A stretch of 21,318 nt of DNA from JANMEX01 sp031423755 (GTDB lineage: Bacteria; Pseudomonadota; Alphaproteobacteria; Rhizobiales; Rhizobiaceae). Both the position numbers and the translations under genes were made by a program. The notes under the pieces are model-generated. The model had not been told where the DNA came from. It did no database searches and was given only the letters and a program-made list of their open reading frames with translations. Of the stretch, positions 15,581 through 21,318 are shown piece after piece (position 1 is the stretch's first letter; each line of letters starts with the position of its first letter). The stretch lies in assembly GCA_031423755.1 (NCBI GenBank), contig JANPGC010000168.1:1-21318 (forward strand), read 5' to 3'.

Positions 15581-16505
15581 CGGCGTTCGCGCGTTGGCTT
15601 GCTCTACAAGCCACGACCAGCAGCCCCTCGATTGCATTTGGACCATCCATTCGAATGGTTTCCGTGCGTGTTTCGAGTGGCGTCAATCCCACTGCTTTCA
15701 GACATGCGACGACATAGTTCTTTGAGTGAGCGTGGCGCATTGAGGAGCGCAGTTGATAGTCGCTTCCAGTGGCGCAAAGTTCAACTGAGAACGCGAACAG
15801 CCCGTCCTGCGTCAGATGGCTTGCAACAGCTGCCATGACCGGATTCAATGAACCGAAGTACATGAAAACATCTGCAGCAACGATCAAATCGGCATGTCCA
15901 GAGGCGATCATGCCGCTGACCAGATCGGACTTTATAAGTTTCGCATACAGCTTCTTCTCGTCGGCCTTCGCCAGCATTGCGGCAGACAGGTCGATGCCGG
16001 TTTTGCGCGATGACTTGCTGCCAAGGGCTTGCGCCATTAGTCCGGTGCCGCAGCCCAGATCAACGCAATGCTTAAATATCCGGCTTGGTGAATTGCAATC
16101 AACCATCTCGCTCAAGAGCGCCGGAACACGGTAACCAAGTTTCTCGACCAAGGATGTGTCGAACCTTCCAGCGTAGTCATCGAACAACGCCTCCACGTAG
16201 GCCGTTTGCGGCGCTTCGACGGTTTGGCCACGCAGATGTGCAAGTTTCAACCGCGCACCGAACTGATCTTTCGGCGATGCAAGCAGCACTCGATCAAAGG
16301 CATTGATGGCACTTTCAGAATTCCCGGCCTTTTCATGATAGCCACCGGCCTGAAACCAGCCGGCGGTCCAATCCGGAACCAATTCCAGTGCCTGCTGCAT
16401 TACGTCCGCAGCTGCTTGAAAATCGCCTGATTCGCCCAACATTCGCGCATAGTCCGCGCGCCTGTCGGCGACCAGATTTCCGGAGGAAAGATTGCTGTGC
16501 ATCAT
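15573..16505 (-). CDS. TPR-containing SAM-dependent methyltransferase (COG4976-like)
   Basis: A protein of about 310 residues with two TPR-like helical repeats (about 15-85, ADYARMLGESGDFQAAADVMQQALELVPDW and the next repeat). A conserved linker, AYVEALFDDYAGRFDTSLVEKLGYRVP, precedes a Rossmann-type methyltransferase domain with motif I VDLGCGTGLMAQAL and IDLSAAML. This matches 'predicted methyltransferase (contains TPR repeat)'; the substrate is unknown. I start it at ATG 16505 (a second ATG follows at 16502), with GGA close upstream. The 16571 start would leave only seven bases to the divergent exonuclease gene and no room for promoters. Its end overlaps the helicase start, which places it at the head of the DNA-repair arm although it is not one of the four classical members. 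A role in that pathway is inferred from coupling alone. Confidence 0.8.
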   Translation of the reverse strand: MMHSNLSSGNLVADRRADYARMLGESGDFQAAADVMQQALELVPDWTAGWFQAGGYHEKAGNSESAINAFDRVLLASPKDQFGARLKLAHLRGQTVEAPQTAYVEALFDDYAGRFDTSLVEKLGYRVPALLSEMVDCNSPSRIFKHCVDLGCGTGLMAQALGSKSSRKTGIDLSAAMLAKADEKKLYAKLIKSDLVSGMIASGHADLIVAADVFMYFGSLNPVMAAVASHLTQDGLFAFSVELCATGSDYQLRSSMRHAHSKNYVVACLKAVGLTPLETRTETIRMDGPNAIEGLLVVACRASQRANADG

Positions 16506-16578
16506 GATTCCGTCTTTAACGATGCTATGCTGCCGCTGCGCTCCCGCTGCAACCGGTTTTTGGATCGGCACGGATTGA
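16506..16578. promoter_or_regulatory. Divergent promoter region of the two repair arms
   Basis: A 73-base gap separates the divergent methyltransferase-helicase-PdeM and exonuclease-ligase arms and must hold both promoters. On the minus strand, TTGCAG and CATAGC are spaced by 17 bases, but each matches the consensus poorly. No LexA-type site (GTTC-N7-GTTC in alphaproteobacteria) is evident. I cannot name an operator here. Confidence 0.35.
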
Positions 16579-17586
16579 ATGAAGCCTGAAGAGATACTCC
16601 ATCCAACCGGTTCCGGCCTCTATTGCGCGCCCGGCGGCTTCTACATTGATCCCCATGTTGCTGTTGACCACGCGTTGATCACCCACGCGCATTCGGACCA
16701 TGCCCGCAGCGGGCACAACAATGTTCTTGCGTCCAAAGAGACCTGCGACATTATGAAAATCCGGCTTGGCGACGACGCAGCCGGGTCATTTCAGCACGCA
16801 GATTTGCGTCAAAGCCAAATGATCAACGGAGTGCAGGTCACATTCCATCCTGCCGGGCACGTGCTCGGATCGTGTCAAATCGTCCTCGAACATGCCGGGC
16901 AACGCATCTGCATCTCGGGTGACTACAAGCGGACGCCAGATCCGACGACGCTGCCGTTTGAACCCGTTCGGTGTGATGTGTTCATCACCGAAGCCACCTT
17001 CGGGCTCCCTGTCTTTGTTCATCCGGACCCTGATGGCGAAATTGCAAAGCTGCTCCAGTCAGTCAATGACAACCCTGGTTCGGACCATTTCGTCGGAGCT
17101 TATTCTCTGGGAAAGGCACAACGGGTCATCGCTCTTCTGCGCAAAGCCGGATACGAGGATGAAATCCTTTTGCACGGAAGCATGGAGGCGATTTGCGCCT
17201 ATTACGAGAGATGCGGTATTGATCTTGGCGCCCTCGCCAATCTCATCGACACCGGAAAAAGGCGCGGGCATGGCGGCAGCATAATTATCGGTCCGCCTTC
17301 TGCCATGGGCACCAAGTGGGTCAACCGCATGATCGAGCCAATATTTGCTTATGCCTCGGGATGGATGCGCATCCGGCAGCGCGCCAAGCGCGCGGGTGTG
17401 GAACTGCCGCTGATTATTTCGGACCATTGCGACTGGCCTGAACTCCAACAGTCGATTCGGGACAGTGGCGCAGAAGAAATCTGGGTCACGCATGGCAATG
17501 AGGACGGGTTGGTCCATTGGTGCCAATCGCAAGGCTTGGACGCGCGTCCACTTCGCTTGGTCGGTTTTTCCGATGAGGGCGATTGA
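16579..17586 (+). CDS. Ligase-associated MBL-fold exonuclease
   Basis: A 335-residue metallo-beta-lactamase/beta-CASP nuclease. The metal-binding signature THAHSDHA supplies H36, H38, D40 and H41. H94 in PAGHVLGS and D115 in SGDYKR complete the site, and the C-terminal segment ends with IISDHCDW and EIWVTHGNED. The N-terminus (ILHPTGSGLYCAPGGFYIDPHVAVDHALITH) and length match the ligase-associated exonuclease family (TIGR04122), which trims DNA ends before sealing. The ATG at 16579 has only a weak ribosome binding site (GGAT). It is the first gene of the rightward repair arm, three bases ahead of the ligase gene. Confidence 0.9.
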   Translation: MKPEEILHPTGSGLYCAPGGFYIDPHVAVDHALITHAHSDHARSGHNNVLASKETCDIMKIRLGDDAAGSFQHADLRQSQMINGVQVTFHPAGHVLGSCQIVLEHAGQRICISGDYKRTPDPTTLPFEPVRCDVFITEATFGLPVFVHPDPDGEIAKLLQSVNDNPGSDHFVGAYSLGKAQRVIALLRKAGYEDEILLHGSMEAICAYYERCGIDLGALANLIDTGKRRGHGGSIIIGPPSAMGTKWVNRMIEPIFAYASGWMRIRQRAKRAGVELPLIISDHCDWPELQQSIRDSGAEEIWVTHGNEDGLVHWCQSQGLDARPLRLVGFSDEGD

Positions 17587-17589
17587 ACC

Positions 17590-19182
17590 ATGAAACTTTT
17601 CGCTGAGCTCTTGGAATCCCTGACCCACGCGCCGTCACGCAACCGCAAGATTTCCCTTTTGACGCAGTATTTCGAGCAGGTGTCAGATCCAGGCCGTGGG
17701 TATGCCCTTGCAGCGCTGACAGGTCGCTTGGCATTTTCAGCGGTCAAACCAGCGCTTTTCAAGACATTGATTTCGCAGCGGCTTGACCCCGTCTTGTTCC
17801 GCCTCTCCTATGATTTTGTCGGTGATCTGGCCGAAACAATAGCATTGTGCTGGCCGTCAGAAAGAGCTGCCGACGAACTGCCCCTTGCCAACGCCGTGGA
17901 AACGCTAAAAGTCGTTAGCCGTTCTGATGCACCTGTCACGCTGGCAAAAATGCTTGACCGCTTGGAGCCAACGGCGCGGTTTGCACTCATAAAGCTCGCG
18001 ACCGGCGGGTTGCGGGTTGGTGCTTCCATAGGGCTGGTTCGTCAAGCGATGTCAAAATGGTCCGGAGAAAGTGAAGAAGAAATTGAAGACGTTTGGCATG
18101 TGGGTGAGCCACCCTATGCCAATCTGTTCAATTGGCTGACAAACGCCGGACCAAAGCCCGACACCGGAACAGCACCACGCTGGCGCAGCTTCATGCTGGC
18201 ACACCCGCTCAATGCCAGCGACCTCGTCAAACTGGACCCCGCTGATTTCCTTGCGGAATGGAAATGGGATGGAATCAGGGTTCAAGCCATTGGCGATGGC
18301 AGGCAGACATCGCTTTACAGCCGTTCCGGCGATGACATTACGGCTGCTTTCCCTGACATTGCTTTGCCAACGGGCTTCAACGGCTGCATTGATGGCGAGT
18401 TGTTGGCAAAACGTCCAGACTCTGAACAACTCGCGCCCGGCACATTCAATCAGCTCCAGCAGAGGCTGAATCGGAAAGCGCCTTCTGCCCGACTTCTGGC
18501 CGACAGTCCGGTGTTCCTGAGAAGCTACGACTTGCTGTTCATCGATGGGCTAGACCTGCGTCCAATGCCGACTGTAGAGCGCAGACAGAAGCTTGAAGGC
18601 GTGCTCAATGGTATGAATAGCGAGGTTATTGACCTTTCGGCCACATTCCGAATTATTGATTTCGAAACGCTTGATCGTCTCAGGCAAGTGCCGCCTGACC
18701 CTGCAATTGAAGGCGTGATGCTGAAGCGCAAGGACGCGCCCTATTTGGCGGGTCGTGCCGCCGGTGCTTGGTTCAAATGGAAAAGGGAACCGCTCACGGC
18801 CGACGTTGTTTTGATGTACGCACAGCGTGGTCACGGCAAGCGCTCCGGGATATATTCAGATTTCACATTCGGGGCATGGACTAATGGCGGCAAAATTCTA
18901 TTACCGGTCGGCAAGGCCTATTCCGGGTTTACCGATGCAGAACTTGCACAAATAGACCGCTATGTGCGTGAAAACACCGTCGACCGGTTTGGACCGGTTC
19001 GGTCTGTAAAGGCTGATGCGGAATTCGGGCTGGTATTTGAGATCGAGTTTGAAGGCATTGGCCTGTCAACACGTCACAAGTCCGGTATCGCCCTGCGGTT
19101 TCCAAGGGTCTCCAGGTTACGCTTCGACAAGCTTCCAAGAGACGCCGATACGGTACAGAGTTTGAAGGCGCTCATAAATTAG
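17590..19182 (+). CDS. ATP-dependent DNA ligase (cisplatin damage response type)
   Basis: A 530-residue ATP-dependent DNA ligase that seals nicks through an enzyme-AMP intermediate. The N-terminal DNA-binding domain spans about 1-200. The nucleophile is K225 in motif I, EWKWDGIRVQ. IDGELL with E270 is motif III, EGVMLKR (374-380) motif IV and WFKWKRE (394-400) motif V. An OB-fold domain forms the C-terminus. The length and the neighbouring exonuclease, helicase and phosphoesterase identify the TIGR04120 class, linked to survival of cisplatin-type damage, rather than the LigD type of non-homologous end joining. GAGGG at 17575-17579 lies ten bases before the ATG, inside the end of the exonuclease gene. 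It ends 12 bases from a convergent gene with no visible terminator. Confidence 0.92.
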   Translation: MKLFAELLESLTHAPSRNRKISLLTQYFEQVSDPGRGYALAALTGRLAFSAVKPALFKTLISQRLDPVLFRLSYDFVGDLAETIALCWPSERAADELPLANAVETLKVVSRSDAPVTLAKMLDRLEPTARFALIKLATGGLRVGASIGLVRQAMSKWSGESEEEIEDVWHVGEPPYANLFNWLTNAGPKPDTGTAPRWRSFMLAHPLNASDLVKLDPADFLAEWKWDGIRVQAIGDGRQTSLYSRSGDDITAAFPDIALPTGFNGCIDGELLAKRPDSEQLAPGTFNQLQQRLNRKAPSARLLADSPVFLRSYDLLFIDGLDLRPMPTVERRQKLEGVLNGMNSEVIDLSATFRIIDFETLDRLRQVPPDPAIEGVMLKRKDAPYLAGRAAGAWFKWKREPLTADVVLMYAQRGHGKRSGIYSDFTFGAWTNGGKILLPVGKAYSGFTDAELAQIDRYVRENTVDRFGPVRSVKADAEFGLVFEIEFEGIGLSTRHKSGIALRFPRVSRLRFDKLPRDADTVQSLKALIN

Positions 19183-19194
19183 GCGGCTGGTCTC

Positions 19195-20190
19195 TCACTC
19201 GTCCGTTACGCGGACGCGGATGGAGTGAATTTCCACCGGTCCGGCCTCGCCCTCAATATGCGGGCTGATTGACATAACGCCTGACGCCTCCGGCGCATTG
19301 TCGTTGAGCTGGACTGACACAAGGTTGTCGCCAACCTGATTGTCCAGCCTGAAGCGCGTGCGCTGACACGCGCCCATACCTGCCAGGTCACAAGCCACAG
19401 AAATCTGCGCACCATTGGCGCTGCTTGCCCGCGCCTTGATGTCGAACACAATTTTTTTACCTCGGAAGCTCTCCAGCAAGCCACGTCCGACTTCAATTGA
19501 CGCCACAGCCTTCCCGGGCGCTCCGTCCGGCGGGTTCAGGAGGACATAGGCCGACGGCCCCGAGCCAGTGAGGTCTGCTGCCATGCCGCCGGTCAATTCA
19601 ATCGTTGCCGCATCAGCCGGAGCGAAAACCGAAATCCAGCCCTCGCTTTCATCCGATGCATTGCCGAGCCTCGGCGCGCCGCTGCTGGTTGAGCCATTAG
19701 AGGCTGACTTGCCATCCTTCATTGTCCATCGGTCGGGTATGCCGGAAGTCCAAAACAACCAGCCAAGCATCACCAAAAGCGCGAGAAATACGATAGAAAT
19801 CAGCAGCCGGACGCGCGCCCTGCCTGTTCTTGGAGAAGCCTCAGCGAGGCGTTCGACTGATACAGGCCGCTTTTCTCCACCTCTTGCGGCATCGGGGCGA
19901 GGCTGGTGCTGAGGCACCCTTCCACGCAGCTCCGCTTTCGGCGCAGCTGATGACTTTAAGGGAGCAACGAACTCTTCTGTCGCTGCCGTGAATTCATCCT
20001 CTATCTGCGCAGAAAATCGATGAAGCTTCCTGATGCGATCATGCCTTGCCTCGGTGGTCATCGTCGGGTGAGCAGCCATCGAACGCCAGAGCGCTACCTC
20101 TGCGGAGGCATAGACACGCTTTCGAAAAGCGGGATCAAGGGCATCGCCCTTTTCCAATGCGTTTCTTATGGCTTTTTCAATTGGGTCCAA
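19195..20190 (-). CDS. Uncharacterised single-pass membrane protein
   Basis: A 331-residue protein I cannot assign to a named function. Residues 1-75 are helical and charged (MDPIEKAIRNALEKGDALDPAFRKRVYASAE and on). A Pro/Arg/Ala-rich linker reaches a single membrane helix at about 128-149 (LLISIVFLALLVMLGWLFW), preceded by RTGRARVR, so the N-terminus is probably cytoplasmic. The remaining ~180 residues are a predicted periplasmic, beta-rich domain with two cysteines (in VACDLAGMGACQ), which could form a disulfide; it resembles carbohydrate-binding-type beta sandwiches only in general character. The start is TTG at 20190: an in-frame TGA lies five codons upstream, no other start falls between, and GAGGCGAG precedes it. 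It converges on the ligase gene with a 12-base gap. Confidence 0.75.
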   Translation of the reverse strand: MDPIEKAIRNALEKGDALDPAFRKRVYASAEVALWRSMAAHPTMTTEARHDRIRKLHRFSAQIEDEFTAATEEFVAPLKSSAAPKAELRGRVPQHQPRPDAARGGEKRPVSVERLAEASPRTGRARVRLLISIVFLALLVMLGWLFWTSGIPDRWTMKDGKSASNGSTSSGAPRLGNASDESEGWISVFAPADAATIELTGGMAADLTGSGPSAYVLLNPPDGAPGKAVASIEVGRGLLESFRGKKIVFDIKARASSANGAQISVACDLAGMGACQRTRFRLDNQVGDNLVSVQLNDNAPEASGVMSISPHIEGEAGPVEIHSIRVRVTDE

Positions 20191-20419
20191 CGCCGACTCG
20201 CCTCACATGGGACAAGGCCGGGATAATCCCGCGCCAGCGTTCGCTACAGTCCCCTGCCGCAACACATATGCGAAAGCCGTTTCACTGCAAAGCCCTGAAA
20301 GGGCCAAAGCACTTGCCCTTCGTCGGCTTTGATCGACTGCTGGCCTTGCGCATAGCTCAATTATCCTCTGCGTTGCTTCGCCATACCCTTGCAAAGCGCG
20401 AAAATCCGCGCCATTGTGA
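20191..20419. other. Hairpin-rich intergenic region
   Basis: There is no credible gene here. The 81-codon minus frame crossing it has no ribosome binding site and begins inside the operator. Several perfect small hairpins are visible: CGGGA, TAA, TCCCG (20219-20231); GCCCT, GAA, AGGGC (20292-20304), which competes with AAGGGC and GCCCTT (20299-20304 with 20315-20320, loop 10); and GCGCG, AAAATC, CGCGC (20396-20411). The region is the leader of the uncharacterised minus-strand gene and the promoter region of the plus-strand monooxygenase gene. TTGCAA (20389-20394) and CATTGT (20412-20417), 17 bases apart, are a weak promoter candidate for the latter. Confidence 0.4.
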
Positions 20420-20441
20420 TTGACGTTTGCGTAAACGTTAT
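20420..20441. promoter_or_regulatory. Palindromic operator, probable MerR-regulator site 2
   Basis: TTGACGTTT, GCGT, AAACGTTAT: 20 of 22 bases equal the operator at 5841-5862, including the first 19 in a row. Only the outer end of the right half differs (TCAA becomes TTAT). It ends 18 bases before the ATG of the nitronate monooxygenase-like gene. Two copies of such a long word in 21 kb are not expected by chance. Because it lies so close to the start codon, it may act differently here (repression) than in the fad promoter. Confidence 0.72.
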
Positions 20442-20459
20442 TCACCATCCGGAGGGCTC

Positions 20460-21318
20460 ATGACACTTTCAACACTTTTGGAAGGCCGCCTAAGCGTTCC
20501 TGCCGTTGCTGCGCCTCTGTTTATAATTTCAAATCCGGCGCTGGTGATTGCACAGTGCAAGGCAGGCGTGGTCGGCTCGTTTCCCGCGCTGAACGCCCGT
20601 CCTGTCTCGCAGCTGGATGAGTGGCTTGCTGAAATCACCGAGACTCTCGCTGCGCACGACAGGGCAAATCCTGACCAAAAGTCTGCGCCCTTTGCTGTGA
20701 ACCAGATTGTTCACCGCTCCAACACCCGCCTTGAGCAGGATTTGGCGCTCTGCGCCAAATACAAGACGCCAATTGTCATCACCTCGCTTGGCGCCGTTCC
20801 GGAAGTAAGCAGCGCAGTTCACTCTTGGGGCGGCATTGTGCTGCACGACATTATCACAAACCGGCATGCCAACAGCGCTGTGCGCAAGGGAGCGGACGGA
20901 CTTATCGCTGTCGCCGCAGGCGCAGGCGGCCATGCCGGAACTCTGTCTCCATTCGCTCTGGTGCAAGAAATCCGCGAATGGTTTGACGGGCCGCTGCTGC
21001 TGTCCGGCGCTATTGCGAGCGGCAAGGCAATCTTGGCGGCGCAGGCGATGGGGGCGGATTATGCATATATCGGCTCTCCCTTCATCGCGACCAACGAAGC
21101 GCGCGCGAGCGACGCCTACAAGGAGATGATTACCAAGTCAGCGGCATCCGACATTGTCTACTCAAACTATTTCACTGGAATTCACGGCAATTACCTCAAA
21201 GGATCGATTGTCAGCGCCGGCATGGACCCTGACCATTTGCCCGAAGCCGATCCGTCGAAAATAACCTCGCTGGTTTACGTCGCGGCCTATTTGCCACGCG
21301 TCGGCACCTCCTTGAATG
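20460..21318 (+). CDS. Nitronate monooxygenase-like FMN enzyme, partial, with foreign-looking tail
   Basis: 286 codons are open from ATG 20460 to the window edge with no stop. GGAGGG lies just before the ATG. Residues 1-265 match the nitronate monooxygenase/2-nitropropane dioxygenase TIM barrel: APLFIISNPALVIAQCKAGVVGSFPALN at the N-terminus, VNQIVHRSN, ITSLGAVPEV, the FMN-site segment GADGLIAVAAGAGGHAG with H158, LSGAIASG and ADYAYIGSPFIAT. Family members oxidise nitronates, or in the PA1024 type act as NADH:quinone reductases encoded beside acyl-CoA dehydrogenases. The operator shared with the fad operon favours an acyl-CoA-linked role. After DPSKI (about residue 267), the family's usual end, rich in Trp and ending in GQGxG, is replaced by TSLVYVAAYLPRVGTSLN, which resembles the central strand region of alpha/beta hydrolases. 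This may be a fusion or a chimera. Confidence 0.85.
   Translation, partial: MTLSTLLEGRLSVPAVAAPLFIISNPALVIAQCKAGVVGSFPALNARPVSQLDEWLAEITETLAAHDRANPDQKSAPFAVNQIVHRSNTRLEQDLALCAKYKTPIVITSLGAVPEVSSAVHSWGGIVLHDIITNRHANSAVRKGADGLIAVAAGAGGHAGTLSPFALVQEIREWFDGPLLLSGAIASGKAILAAQAMGADYAYIGSPFIATNEARASDAYKEMITKSAASDIVYSNYFTGIHGNYLKGSIVSAGMDPDHLPEADPSKITSLVYVAAYLPRVGTSLN

Noticed and set aside
20203..20448. An 81-codon minus-strand frame between the membrane protein gene and the monooxygenase gene.
   Set aside because: It starts inside the operator, has no ribosome binding site and its peptide is Arg/Ala/Gly-rich with no recognisable domain. Structured noncoding DNA explains it better.

Overview
The window looks like chromosomal DNA from an alphaproteobacterium of the Hyphomicrobiales (Rhizobiales). 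The reasons are a PodJ-like polar protein with SEL1 and peptidoglycan-binding domains, a TauE/alphaproteobacterial-membrane-protein gene pair, a four-part ligase-associated DNA repair set, and moderately GC-rich coding DNA. There are 13 protein genes, 12 of them complete. I see no tRNA, rRNA, insertion sequence, phage gene or CRISPR array.

Region 1 (1-6447, minus strand) is a beta-oxidation locus. A MerR-family regulator lies upstream of an operon encoding a long acyl-CoA dehydrogenase, a thiolase and a bifunctional enoyl-CoA hydratase/3-hydroxyacyl-CoA dehydrogenase. Together these cover the complete beta-oxidation spiral. A terminator-like hairpin follows the regulator, and a near-perfect 22-bp palindrome sits in the promoter of the structural genes. 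The first 430 bases hold no convincing gene, only a nested inverted repeat and a hairpin after the operon.

Region 2 (6448-12359, plus strand) starts with a 396-bp intergenic region carrying regulatory-looking sites. It is followed by the 1224-residue PodJ-like protein, then a TauE/SafE permease translationally coupled to a secreted, membrane-anchored protein of the Alph_Pro_TM (TIGR02186) type.

Region 3 (12369-19182) is the ligase-associated ('cisplatin damage response') DNA repair set, split into two divergent arms. Rightward are the MBL-fold exonuclease and the ATP-dependent DNA ligase. Leftward are a TPR-containing methyltransferase, the Lhr-like DEXH helicase and the PdeM phosphoesterase, with overlapping ends. 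The methyltransferase is not one of the four classical members, yet it is the first gene of the leftward arm.

Region 4 (19195-21318) has an uncharacterised single-pass membrane protein on the minus strand, a 269-bp hairpin-rich intergenic region, and a nitronate monooxygenase-like gene that runs off the right edge. Twenty of 22 bases of the beta-oxidation operator recur directly before this last gene, which suggests it belongs to the same MerR regulon although it is about 14.6 kb away. Its last ~20 visible residues stop resembling the monooxygenase family and resemble an alpha/beta hydrolase. That points to a real fusion or an assembly chimera at the window edge.
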